DNA of 64,000 nucleotides from Paenibacillus sp. J31TS4 (GTDB lineage: Bacteria > Bacillota > Bacilli > Paenibacillales > NBRC-103111). Both the position numbers and the translations under genes were made by a program. Positions 17,286 through 24,539 of the stretch are shown piece by piece (the stretch's first letter is position 1; each line of letters begins with the position of its first letter). The notes below the pieces were generated by a model, which did not search any database, was not told the origin of the DNA, and was given only the letters and a program-made list of their open reading frames with translations. The stretch covers positions 1,922,001-1,986,000 of the forward strand of contig NZ_BOSI01000001.1 of the NCBI RefSeq assembly GCF_018403265.1, read 5' to 3'.

Positions 17286-17829
17286 ACTCCTTCTCCTCCT
17301 CCAGGCTTCTTCTCTTCCCCAGCTTCTTCCGCAGCCGTTCATACCGCTTGCGCAGTGCCGCCGGCTTGCGGTCCAGACAGAGGGCAATGTCCTCGAACGG
17401 CTGCTCCTGCAGCACATGCAGGATGACGAGCTGCCTGTCTTCCGGCGCGAGCGGGCGGAGCATGTCCATCACCGCACCGGCTCCCCCCTCCGCATACGCC
17501 TCCTCCGCGCTCCTCTCCTGTTCTGCCGGTCTTAGCATCGGCAGAAGCGCGCTCCAGCGCTTCCGGCGCCGCAGCAGGTCCAGGCAATAATTGCCGGCGA
17601 TCCGGTACAGCCACGCCTGGAACGACCGGTCGTGGCTGTACGCGGCCAGACTCCGGTAGGCGCGGATAAAGGCCTCCTGCACAGCGTCCTCCGCGTCCTG
17701 GCGGTTGCCGAGCAGGTAATAGCAGTACGCGAACAGCTTCTGCTGCCAGGCGTGAATGAGCGGACCAAAGGCGTCCGGCTCCCCTTGCTGCGCCCGCCGG
17801 AGCCACTCCTCTTGTTCGTGCGCTTCCAT
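17260..17829 (-). CDS. ECF-family RNA polymerase sigma factor
   Basis: 189 residues starting MEAHEQEEWL after GGAGGGG. Region 2 is clear (YCYYLLGNRQDAEDAVQEAF then SFQAWLYRIAGNYCLDLLRR) and region 4 ends in PFEDIALCLDRKPAALRKRY, a helix-turn-helix that reads the -35. It is co-expressed with its probable anti-sigma, and a matching ECF-type promoter lies just upstream, implying autoregulation. Confidence 0.88.
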   Translation of the reverse strand: MEAHEQEEWLRRAQQGEPDAFGPLIHAWQQKLFAYCYYLLGNRQDAEDAVQEAFIRAYRSLAAYSHDRSFQAWLYRIAGNYCLDLLRRRKRWSALLPMLRPAEQERSAEEAYAEGGAGAVMDMLRPLAPEDRQLVILHVLQEQPFEDIALCLDRKPAALRKRYERLRKKLGKRRSLEEEKEYEAHSIRV

Positions 17830-17857
17830 AAGCCCCTCCTTTGTTGCGTTCTGCCTA

Positions 17858-17887
17858 TATAACGCCCGGTCCTCCTCGTTTGTGACA
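17858..17887 (-). promoter_or_regulatory. Likely autoregulated ECF promoter
   Basis: On the minus strand TGTCACA and CGTTATA are separated by 16 bases, and the -10 lies 28 bases before the sigma start codon. This GTCACA/CGTTA pattern is typical of ECF-dependent promoters and not of the housekeeping sigma. Confidence 0.55.
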
Positions 17888-17909
17888 TTCTTGTTCGACA
17901 ATAAACACA

Positions 17910-17954
17910 AAAATGCCTGCTTCGGCAGCAGAGGCTGGCCGAAGCAGGCATTTT
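17910..17954 (-). terminator. Terminator after prkA
   Basis: A 17-base perfect stem (AAAATGCCTGCTTCGGC and its complement) with an 11-base loop. It lies 45 bases past the prkA stop and insulates the sigma operon. Confidence 0.85.
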
Positions 17955-17999
17955 GTCGGGGGTGTTCGGCTCTGTCGTCCAGGGGACGGGCGCCGGCAC

Positions 18000-19043
18000 T
18001 CAGCGGTTAAGCAGGCTTCCTACATACTTGAGCAGCTCGTTCGCGCAGACCGGGCAGTAACCGTTATGGTCGATGAGGCGGCGCGTCACTTCGTTGATCC
18101 GTTTGAGCTGCGTGGCATCCGGCGTCTTGGTCGACGTCGTAATCTTGACGATGTCCTTCAGATCGGCGAAGAGCTTCTTCTCGATCGCTTCCCTCAGCCG
18201 TTCATGAGTGTGATACTCGAACTTCTTGCCCTTGCGGGAATAGGACGACATCCGGATGAGAATCTCCTCGCGGAACGCCTTCTTGGCGTTCTCCGAGATG
18301 CCGATCTGCTCCTCGATCGAGCGCATGAGCCGCTCGTCGGGATCGACCGTCTCGCCGGTGAGAGGGTCTTTGATCTTGGACCAGTTGCAGTACGCCTCGA
18401 TGTTGTCGAGGTAATTTTCGAACAGCGTCTTGGCGGATTCCTCGAACGAGTAGACGAACGCCTTCTGAATCTCCTTCTTGGCCAGCTCGTCGTATTCCTT
18501 CCGAGCGACCGAGATGAAGTTGAGGTAGCGCTCCCTCTCCTCCTTGGTGATCGACGGATGCTGGTCGAGCCCTTCCTTGATTGCCCGGAGAACGTCCAGC
18601 GCGTTGATGCAGGACAGATCCTGCCGGATGAGCGCGCTCGAGATCCGGTTGATGACATAGCGCGGGTCGACGCCGGACATCCCTTCCTCGACGAACTCGC
18701 TCTGCATCTCCTTCAGATCGTTCTCCTTGTAGCCCTCCACCGCCTCGCCGTCGTACATGCGCATCTTCTTGACGAGATCCATTCCCTGCTTTTTGGACTC
18801 CTTCAGACGCGTCAGAATGGAGAAGATCGCTGCGGACCGTAGCGAATGGGGGGCGATATGCACGTGCTTCATGTCGCTTTGCTGAATGAGCTTGCCGTAG
18901 ATCTTCTCTTCTTCGGTTACTTTGAGGTTATAGGGGATCGGCATGACGATCATCCGCGACTGCAGCGCCTCGTTCTTCTTGTTCGAGATGAATGAACGGT
19001 ATTCCGATTCGTTCGTATGCGCGATAATCAGCTCGTCGTTCAT
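18000..19043 (-). CDS. prkA: PrkA serine protein kinase, C-terminal part (split by prophage)
   Basis: Host-derived from codon 4 onward; the first codons (MN) are phage DNA. The protein continues DELIIAHTNESEYRSF and carries the family's C-terminal kinase-like region to YCPVCANELLKYVGSLLNR. PrkA proteins have an N-terminal AAA+ module and this C-terminal domain. In Bacillus PrkA is made in the mother cell and needed for efficient sporulation. The 5' half lies at 62682-63548, beyond the prophage. Joining through the shared core gives exactly 632 codons in frame. In the lysogen this half has no ribosome site of its own, so it is probably silent until excision. Confidence 0.93.
   Translation of the reverse strand: MNDELIIAHTNESEYRSFISNKKNEALQSRMIVMPIPYNLKVTEEEKIYGKLIQQSDMKHVHIAPHSLRSAAIFSILTRLKESKKQGMDLVKKMRMYDGEAVEGYKENDLKEMQSEFVEEGMSGVDPRYVINRISSALIRQDLSCINALDVLRAIKEGLDQHPSITKEERERYLNFISVARKEYDELAKKEIQKAFVYSFEESAKTLFENYLDNIEAYCNWSKIKDPLTGETVDPDERLMRSIEEQIGISENAKKAFREEILIRMSSYSRKGKKFEYHTHERLREAIEKKLFADLKDIVKITTSTKTPDATQLKRINEVTRRLIDHNGYCPVCANELLKYVGSLLNR
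19033..19038. other. attL: attL core of prkA-integrated prophage
   Basis: TCGTCG, the only sequence shared with the right junction in matching context. Bases to the left encode PrkA; bases to the right (TTCATATACT) are phage. The minus-strand codons GAC-GA span the core. A 6-base or shorter overlap fits a large serine recombinase. Confidence 0.85.
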
Positions 19044-19080
19044 ATACTCACAACACCAAATAATCTAAGGAGGTTTATCC

Positions 19081-19335
19081 GTGAAAGCAAAGGAAAAGGT
19101 GTTTCGGTTCCTTGAAGAAAGATTTGACCTAACATCAACAAAATTCGCAGTGACTGATTGTCCGGCGTTTCCCGGCGGCACTAGGATTGAATCAAACAAA
19201 ATTACACTCATATTTTATTACGATTTTATTAGGAATGAAATTGTAGAAGTTGTTAATGGCGTAGAGTCAGCGAGAACCCCATATTTTGTTATTGAGCGCA
19301 GTGATCCGATGGGTTACTACCCCGCCGGAATATAA
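19081..19335 (+). CDS. Hypothetical protein next to attL
   Basis: 84 residues from GTG after AAGGAGG with a 7-base gap. It is the first phage gene inside attL, 43 bases from the core, reading into the phage. No family is recognised; the sequence is mixed alpha/beta and ends in an aromatic-rich tail. In the excised circle it would lie directly downstream of the recombinase gene across attP, so it is one candidate for the recombination directionality factor. That is inference from position only. Confidence 0.6.
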   Translation: MKAKEKVFRFLEERFDLTSTKFAVTDCPAFPGGTRIESNKITLIFYYDFIRNEIVEVVNGVESARTPYFVIERSDPMGYYPAGI

Positions 19336-19337
19336 TG

Positions 19338-19379
19338 AAAAAGCAGCCGCCTATTCTTCCTGGGCGGCTGCTGCTTTTT
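19338..19379. terminator. Bidirectional terminator at end of early operon
   Basis: AAAAAGCAGCCGCC pairs with GGCGGCTGCTGCTTTTT (one 3-base bulge). It separates the attL-proximal plus gene from the convergent early operon. Confidence 0.8.
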
Positions 19380-19563
19380 GTTGTTTGATCTTTTCCTTTT
19401 TCAATATAAACTCTGCCATCGTCCTGTGCAATCTTGCCCAGGCGTCTGGATCTTCTTGAAATATAAGTCCGATCTTCGTCCCGTTCCTGCTCGTATAGTA
19501 CACACTTACTTGGTCACGAATGTCGACCGCCTTCACTTCTTCCTCAGTCTTCGGACACTCCAT
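19351..19563 (-). CDS. Phage hypothetical protein
   Basis: 70 residues after GAGGGGAGG. A short beta-rich part is followed by a basic helical tail (KKEKIKQQKAAAAQ). It is the last gene of the leftward early operon. No family recognised. Confidence 0.5.
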   Translation of the reverse strand: MECPKTEEEVKAVDIRDQVSVYYTSRNGTKIGLIFQEDPDAWARLHRTMAEFILKKEKIKQQKAAAAQEE

Positions 19564-19620
19564 GTGGCCTCCCCTCCAGCTCAGTGTTCTATAGTCTATT
19601 CCGTTTCGTCCGGCAGCATG

Positions 19621-20097
19621 TTACTCGGAAGTTCGGGTCTTGACCAGCTCCGTAATGTTCACGATCCGGTAGTAGTCAAAGTTAAATGCGAGGCTGTAGA
19701 AAGCCATCCAGCGGATCTTTGCATAGGTGTCCTTGCTGATCGGAGGATTAAAAACGAACGAGTACATTTTCAGATCAGTCATGAGCTCATCCTTCATGTA
19801 TCTCTCCGTGATCAGCAGGCGCTCTCGCGGGTAGAGCTTGTTTACAGAGCGCTCGACCTTCTCGCAGTACTCTTTTCTCATGGCCGGGATAAAAGTGTTG
19901 TATATCGCGATCTCCGCAGTCTGGTCGCTGGTTACATTGGTGGGGCCGTGAAACCGTTCTTGATAACCAGCCGTGATCGTGGCTTCCTTCTCCTCAAACG
20001 GCATCGTCTTAAATATCCGGTACTTCTCCAGCGCCGCCTCTACAGCCCGCTGCGTCTTCTTCCGATCCAGCTCCGGGAGCTCGAATGACTGTTGCAC
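19621..20097 (-). CDS. ArpU-family phage transcriptional regulator
   Basis: 158 residues from GTG at 20097, chosen because AGGGGG is 8 bases upstream. The pattern LPELDRKKTQRAVEAALEKYR followed by VERSVNKLYPRERLLITERYM, a sigma-like helical region, matches ArpU proteins. These sit at the end of early operons in Firmicutes phages and activate late genes. Its position as one of the last early genes agrees. Confidence 0.8.
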   Translation of the reverse strand: MQQSFELPELDRKKTQRAVEAALEKYRIFKTMPFEEKEATITAGYQERFHGPTNVTSDQTAEIAIYNTFIPAMRKEYCEKVERSVNKLYPRERLLITERYMKDELMTDLKMYSFVFNPPISKDTYAKIRWMAFYSLAFNFDYYRIVNITELVKTRTSE

Positions 20098-20155
20098 TGG
20101 TTTCACCCCCTAATAAGAAGGGCGATCGGCTCGCCCCTGTGCTGTTTTTACGGTG

Positions 20156-20404
20156 TTAAGATTGCACTCGCCGGCCGAGTTTCATAGCAGCATCGACGGA
20201 CTTCTTCGGGTAATACAGCTTTGTGGTGCCATCTATCCAAACACGGATCGCCTCGATTTTGCCGGTCGTTGCGAACTTGCGCAGCTCATCCGCACTGATC
20301 TGAGCATGCGTCTGCCAGTAATTCGCTGAACGGTAACCGCTCGTTTCAAGAACTTTCTTTTCAGATTTCCACTCCACTCTTCCAAAGCTGATTTCCTTTA
20401 TCAA
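20156..20404 (-). CDS. Phage hypothetical protein, possible DNA-binding
   Basis: 82 residues from TTG preceded by AAGGATGG. The pattern ISADELRKFATTGKIEAIRVWI resembles an excisionase-type winged helix that reads a short peptide (..TTKLYYPKKSVDA). That resemblance is weak; treat as hypothetical. It is also a candidate directionality factor on that basis. Confidence 0.5.
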   Translation of the reverse strand: MIKEISFGRVEWKSEKKVLETSGYRSANYWQTHAQISADELRKFATTGKIEAIRVWIDGTTKLYYPKKSVDAAMKLGRRVQS

Positions 20405-20428
20405 GTAAATCCATCCTTTCGAGACGAT

Positions 20429-20599
20429 TTAGGCTTTCTTGTCTAGCAGCAAGCTTTCCGGTTTGCAGTAACTATGCCAGCCTGCAAAATATCCTGCCCA
20501 TCGAACTTTCACGCGTTGCCCAGATTTTGAACATCCCAAAACCTCGCCCGGTCCCCAATGTTTGTTCTTTTTATGCAGTACTTTGTCTCCTGCTTGCAT
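20429..20599 (-). CDS. Phage hypothetical protein
   Basis: 56 residues from ATG at 20599, 7 bases after GGGAGG. A small basic, tryptophan-rich beta fold (RVKVRWAGYFAGWHS). No family recognised. Confidence 0.5.
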   Translation of the reverse strand: MQAGDKVLHKKNKHWGPGEVLGCSKSGQRVKVRWAGYFAGWHSYCKPESLLLDKKA

Positions 20600-20626
20600 C
20601 CTCATTCCTCCCATGATCCTCAATAT

Positions 20627-21034
20627 TCATTCAGATACATTCACTTTAAGAAGGTGCTTGATCAAGTAATATCCGTAGTGTCTTGGAAATTTCACGACGG
20701 CCGATTTTCCACTTGATGAAATCCTGCTAATTTTTGTTGGTTCCCACTCAGGATGGAGTGTGTGCTTGACCATATCTCCTACTTCAAACTTTTGCTCCAT
20801 AGGTACATCCTGACCATCCTCAAAATCAGGAATCTCGCGTTTGGCGTTCTTTACGAAAGTGGGCAATAACGTTGTGATCCGGTAACCCCAGCCGGCCTTC
20901 GTCTTGTTCCGGCTGATCACTGACACTCCCAGGTAAGTGTGACGAATCCCCTCCACCTTGCGGATCTGGTTCTTTCCGTAAACGTAGACGGCACCTTCTT
21001 TGATTTCACGCTGAATCATGTCACCGTATGTCAT
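20627..21034 (-). CDS. Phage hypothetical protein
   Basis: 135 residues from the ATG at 21034 after AGGAGG. Beta-rich and basic, with a segment (VGDMVKHTLHPEWEPTKI) like KOW/Tudor-type small beta barrels. It resembles the gene that follows it in composition, so the pair may be related. Function unknown. Confidence 0.5.
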   Translation of the reverse strand: MTYGDMIQREIKEGAVYVYGKNQIRKVEGIRHTYLGVSVISRNKTKAGWGYRITTLLPTFVKNAKREIPDFEDGQDVPMEQKFEVGDMVKHTLHPEWEPTKISRISSSGKSAVVKFPRHYGYYLIKHLLKVNVSE

Positions 21035-21076
21035 TGGCTTTCCTCCTAATCCCAAGTCCCTGACGGGCCCGGGCTA

Positions 21077-21220
21077 TTATTTCAACCGCGCCGGCGGCGC
21101 AATCGGCCGCTTCCCTCGCTGCACGTCCAGCACATACCGCTTTCCGGCCACCATCAGAACCGTGGGAAGGCCGTCTCTGGCCTTCTCCACAGTTGCTATA
21201 AGCTTGTCGCCCCTCTTCAT
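21077..21220 (-). CDS. Small basic phage protein
   Basis: 47 residues starting MKRGDKLIATVEKARDG. The ATG shares one base with the stop of the upstream gene (TGATG), showing translational coupling. Strongly basic and beta-rich; may bind nucleic acid. Family not recognised. Confidence 0.55.
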   Translation of the reverse strand: MKRGDKLIATVEKARDGLPTVLMVAGKRYVLDVQRGKRPIAPPARLK

Positions 21221-21849
21221 CAGAACGGCAGGTCGTCGTCGCTGACAGGCATCGGAGGCAGCTCTTCCTCATCTGCCGTAGCCGGTTCTTCCCTCTTCCG
21301 GCCCCCGCGGGTTCTTCTCGGCTTACTCTCCGGTGCCGGTGAATCTTCTGACGCCGGCTCTCCCGCCTCTTCCCCGGCTGCAGTCTCCTCTTGCCCGGCG
21401 GCCGCTTCTTTCTCAGCCAGCGCCTGCTCGAGATTCACCTGATTCGGATCGGCGTGCACGGAGCCGTCCTTTTCGACCGTGTAGTTGATGCCGTCATGCT
21501 CCTCTTCCCGGAACTCTTCAATGGTCATCTGGGAAGGTTTGACGCTGAGTTCCACGTTCCGGCCGGCGAACCTGTAGAGCTGCTGGGCCTTCTCCTCGCT
21601 GTCGCCTTTCACGCCGAACTTCATAACGGTCTTCTTACTGTCGCGCTGCATGCTCACGAACTCGGCCGTCAGGTCGCCGCATACGTCGGTGCCGCCGGCC
21701 TTCATGCTCAGAATTACAATGCTGCCGGAGAGGACGAACAGGCCGTTTTCCGCTTCCCCGTCCTCAGTACCCTTGATTTCGAACTTGAGAATCTCTTTCT
21801 TGTCGTCTTTCTGCATGGACTTGAACAGTACGCTGATGGGTGTATTCAT
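21220..21849 (-). CDS. Phage protein with SSB-type C-terminal tail
   Basis: 209 residues. Residues 1-115 form a beta-rich domain of unknown family containing two similar strands (DDKKEILKFEIKG and DSKKTVMKFGVKG), suggesting an internal duplication. A low-complexity Ala/Glu/Pro linker follows and the protein ends in PVSDDDLPF. An acidic D-D-D-hydrophobic-P-F terminus is the protein-docking tip of bacterial SSB. With a DnaB helicase, RuvC-like resolvase and Bet protein nearby, it probably acts as the phage's single-strand DNA binding or SSB-mimic protein. The N-domain is not an obvious OB-fold. Confidence 0.7.
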   Translation of the reverse strand: MNTPISVLFKSMQKDDKKEILKFEIKGTEDGEAENGLFVLSGSIVILSMKAGGTDVCGDLTAEFVSMQRDSKKTVMKFGVKGDSEEKAQQLYRFAGRNVELSVKPSQMTIEEFREEEHDGINYTVEKDGSVHADPNQVNLEQALAEKEAAAGQEETAAGEEAGEPASEDSPAPESKPRRTRGGRKREEPATADEEELPPMPVSDDDLPF

Positions 21850-22000
21850 TGGGCATCTTCTCCTTTTTGGTTGGGAATCGCTCGCATTTCAGAGCAGCGC
21901 CATGGCCGCGTTCTTCGATAAAAGCGGAGGAGGTAACGAACACCTCTCCCAGCATCCTGCCGCCCTCAGAGATCCGATAGCGGAGCAGGCTGCTTCTCAT
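21764..22000 (-). CDS. Possible small phage protein overlapping neighbours
   Basis: 78 codons. The ATG overlaps the stop of the RuvC-like gene (ATGA), which favours translation, but the frame overlaps the next gene by 86 bases and looks like no known family. May be partly spurious. Confidence 0.35.
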   Translation of the reverse strand: MRSSLLRYRISEGGRMLGEVFVTSSAFIEERGHGAALKCERFPTKKEKMPNEYTHQRTVQVHAERRQERDSQVRNQGY

Positions 22001-22566
22001 GACACCTTGGTCTTCTTTGTTTTTTTCACTGTCTTGGTTACGCCTAGGATGTTTGCAACAATCTCTTGTTGATTAGGAAGAATGAGTCCGCGTTTATGCA
22101 TTGCCCGGGCTATCTGCGCTAACACATAGGCGTCTGTCACGTTGTCGCTGCTGTGTCGATACCCATACAGTGACTCGACAGCGTCCAGGACTTCTTGCTT
22201 TTTGGCCTTGCCCTTAAGCCTTGTTTTGTTGCCTTTCTCCCCGGTCCATCCGGTGCACCCTATAAAACTCTTAAGGGTGTTGGGGGCAATTTCGGTATAC
22301 TTCCAACCTCGCCGGAACATCGCCATCCGAATGCCCCAACCGATCCCGCCGTTTTGAACGGCCTGCTGGGAGGCAAAGCCGAACCCTTCAATGCAGACAA
22401 CGTCTTCCGGCTGCAGGTGTACCATGATCTCGTCGATCATAGTGACCATTCGCCTCGGGTCCGCGCTGCCTACGCCGGTCAGTTCCTTCTCCCGCAGCAC
22501 GTTTCCCGCTTCATCCAGCGCCACGAACCCAGTCTTTGTGCTTGGGTCGATTCCTACGAATCTCAT
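21997..22566 (-). CDS. RuvC-like Holliday junction resolvase
   Basis: 189 residues. The RNase H fold is clear: FVGIDPSTKTGFVALD (first catalytic Asp), VVCIEGFGF (catalytic Glu near residue 60), and DNVTDAYVLAQIA (C-terminal Asp pair near 143). Phage-encoded RuvC-like proteins resolve recombination intermediates before packaging. A lysine-rich tail follows. It belongs to the replication/recombination operon. Confidence 0.85.
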   Translation of the reverse strand: MRFVGIDPSTKTGFVALDEAGNVLREKELTGVGSADPRRMVTMIDEIMVHLQPEDVVCIEGFGFASQQAVQNGGIGWGIRMAMFRRGWKYTEIAPNTLKSFIGCTGWTGEKGNKTRLKGKAKKQEVLDAVESLYGYRHSSDNVTDAYVLAQIARAMHKRGLILPNQQEIVANILGVTKTVKKTKKTKVS

Positions 22567-22579
22567 ATGCCGTCTCCTT

Positions 22580-22774
22580 TCAGTCTCTGCGTGACCATGG
22601 GATCAGCTCAGCAATTTTCAAATAGTTGATGCGGCCCTCTTGCTTTACACCTCCGCTCGACCGATAGTACTTGTCCGTCTCGCGCCGGATGTCGCCTTGG
22701 TGTTCATCGCACAATTCAACTAGAGCCCACGACTTAGTAGATGGCTGATAGCAGCCTGGGTATCTGCATTTCAT
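22580..22774 (-). CDS. Small zinc-ribbon-like phage protein
   Basis: 64 residues with CRYPGC near the start and C.EH 15 residues later, a plausible Cys3-His zinc site. The start overlaps the stop of the upstream gene (ATGA). Function unknown. Confidence 0.55.
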   Translation of the reverse strand: MKCRYPGCYQPSTKSWALVELCDEHQGDIRRETDKYYRSSGGVKQEGRINYLKIAELIPWSRRD

Positions 22775-23076
22775 GTTTCGTCTTCCTCAGCTTTCTCTTT
22801 CTTCTTTGCATGTAACTGACGCATGCGTTCGGCTGCTTCGCTATAGTCGCGCTCGCTGGGTGGAGAAGCGAAACGGACTTGCTTCGGACCAAGCTTCCAC
22901 TTTCCGGCCACCATTCTCGGTTCACCGTTGGCACCGGGCTCCTCTTCCTTCCAGAACGGTTCACCCGCCACTTTCAGCAGCTTGGTCATATGAGTCGGAA
23001 CGCAAGAGTAGATCGTCCAGGCCCCTGCTTCATAGTCAAAAACACAGGTTGTTTCCTTTTCCTCGCTGGAGTACAC
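22771..23076 (-). CDS. Phage hypothetical protein
   Basis: 101 residues from GTG at 23076, preferred because GAGGTGGGGG is close upstream; ATG at 23118 lacks a ribosome site. It ends in a Lys/Glu-rich helix. No family recognised. Confidence 0.5.
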   Translation of the reverse strand: MYSSEEKETTCVFDYEAGAWTIYSCVPTHMTKLLKVAGEPFWKEEEPGANGEPRMVAGKWKLGPKQVRFASPPSERDYSEAAERMRQLHAKKKEKAEEDET

Positions 23077-23150
23077 GCCCCCACCTCGTTTCTGAGAGTA
23101 ATTATGATAATGATTCATTAGGCATTTCGACGCTAACTCTATCGGCCTGA

Positions 23151-23372
23151 CTAGTTGTGAGTCCTTCCTGCTTCCGCGTTGATTTTCTGTAGGATTTCAA
23201 GGAACTTCTCTTGCATGAATGGTACGTACATACTGGTCGGAACACCGAGCACAGACATCTCGCTCATCATCGTTCGGGCTATGCTGTCGGCCTGCCGCAA
23301 GTGATGGTGGAAGTTCCAGTCCAAGCTCTCGTAAATCTCGAGCATTCGTTGCCGGCGCCATTCGTCACTCAT
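23151..23372 (-). CDS. Phage hypothetical protein
   Basis: 73 residues, mostly helical (MLEIYESLDWNFHHHLRQAD). The start overlaps the 3' end of the upstream gene by 8 bases, indicating coupling. No family recognised. Confidence 0.5.
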   Translation of the reverse strand: MSDEWRRQRMLEIYESLDWNFHHHLRQADSIARTMMSEMSVLGVPTSMYVPFMQEKFLEILQKINAEAGRTHN

Positions 23373-23736
23373 GAGCGATCATCCAACCGCGTTCAACGGC
23401 TCGGTGCTCCATCTTGTCTAGGTGTTTTGCGCTGGCATCCATCATAGTGATTCTGGTCAGCTGTACTGCATCCTCGAAGGAGACCTTTTCCTTGAATCGA
23501 GCTAGGAGCAAGCCTGCAATCACCTGGGCAACATCGTAAAATTCTTCGAGCAGATGGTCGATGTCAACCAGTTCGGCGCATGCCTCAGCCGTGAGCTCGT
23601 CCAGTTCTTCAAGCAGCTTCTCCGCCTTCTTGCGAGCGTTGTGGAATGTGTCAAGAATCGGAATTTGGATGGGAATCATGAGAGGTTCCGGCACCAGATT
23701 CACGTTATCCGATTTAATCAGAGGCATTCTGTTCAC
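23365..23736 (-). CDS. Putative MazG-like nucleotide pyrophosphohydrolase
   Basis: 123 residues from GTG after AAAGGG. The helix pair ELDELTAEACAELVD and HLLEEFYDVAQVIAG resembles the EExxE...ExxD metal site of all-alpha NTP pyrophosphohydrolases. Short for that family and the motif is degenerate, so the call is tentative. Such phage enzymes clean nucleotide pools. Confidence 0.5.
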   Translation of the reverse strand: MNRMPLIKSDNVNLVPEPLMIPIQIPILDTFHNARKKAEKLLEELDELTAEACAELVDIDHLLEEFYDVAQVIAGLLLARFKEKVSFEDAVQLTRITMMDASAKHLDKMEHRAVERGWMIAHE

Positions 23737-24137
23737 TACACCCTTTCCAAATTCCCGTTTTTCTCCTGCCGCAACGACGTTTTGACTGGCTCTTTGTATT
23801 CCTGAGCTGCTTTGAACGCCATAACTCCGCCGTATGTGCCATCGTAGAAGTAACGAACAGATCCTTCGCGGTATTCAATGTCGTTTTCTTTCAGGAATTT
23901 CTCCACACTGCTATAACCGCGATCAGCGTCGAACCGGAATGGCTTGATTTTGCCTGGATACTCTTTCGTAATTCCTATCCGCCTTGTCTCTTGCTCGAAA
24001 AACAAGATCAACTCGATTTCTTCGTTCTCGCAACCAAGCTTGCGGCGGAGTCCTGCGCTTAATTGAATCCGGCCCATCTTATCGACGGTAAGGGCTACCT
24101 GGGCTCTCGAATCGTTGCTATATGGGATAAATGCCAA
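23736..24137 (-). CDS. Phage protein with AbrB-like N-terminus
   Basis: 133 residues from TTG after AGGAG. The segment LTVDKMGRIQLSAGLRRKLG is like the swapped-hairpin AbrB/SpoVT DNA-binding fold. The rest is unassigned. A regulatory role is possible but not proven. Confidence 0.5.
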   Translation of the reverse strand: MAFIPYSNDSRAQVALTVDKMGRIQLSAGLRRKLGCENEEIELILFFEQETRRIGITKEYPGKIKPFRFDADRGYSSVEKFLKENDIEYREGSVRYFYDGTYGGVMAFKAAQEYKEPVKTSLRQEKNGNLERV

Positions 24138-24170
24138 TTGAATCGCTCCTTTTATTGCCCGATGAAAAAA

Positions 24171-24539
24171 TTAATCATCATCCAGCCAATCGGCTAGCTT
24201 GCTTTGCTTTGTCGGCTGCTGCGGTAACGTAGGTGTTGGTTCCGGTTCTGGCTGCTGCGCGGGAGGCGTAACCGCTGGTTCTCTCACAGCCGGCTCGTTG
24301 AAGCTATAGCCGATCTCCGCGTATATCTTGCGAAGCCCCGGGAAATCTCGTACCAACTCGCCTCGGCGGTATCTCGTCACCAGTTCGGAAGTCCGGTCAT
24401 AGATGAGCCGTTTCTTCTGCCGCTCTTCAGGAGGCATGTCCTTCAGTGGATCAGCCAGTTCGGCAGCCGTTAGGACCAGCCAGTCCAACGCTTTTTTGTA
24501 CTCATCTTCGCTCTGGATTTGCTTTCCGCTTATGCTCAC
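24171..24539 (-). CDS. Phage hypothetical protein with proline-rich linker
   Basis: About 122 residues; the start is uncertain (GTG at 24539 or 24542, TTG at 24563), all overlapping the dnaB 3' end. A helical N-terminal half is followed by a Pro/Gln/Thr-rich linker and an acidic tip (KLADWLDDD), a layout resembling a tethered docking peptide. It follows the helicase gene. Confidence 0.5.
   Translation of the reverse strand: MSISGKQIQSEDEYKKALDWLVLTAAELADPLKDMPPEERQKKRLIYDRTSELVTRYRRGELVRDFPGLRKIYAEIGYSFNEPAVREPAVTPPAQQPEPEPTPTLPQQPTKQSKLADWLDDD

Noticed and set aside
19041-19048. CATATACT just inside attL resembles the -10 of sigma-E/sigma-K sporulation promoters and would drive the attL-proximal gene.
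   Set aside because: No -35 with correct spacing was found (the nearest ATA is 14 bases away), so a sporulation promoter is not supported.
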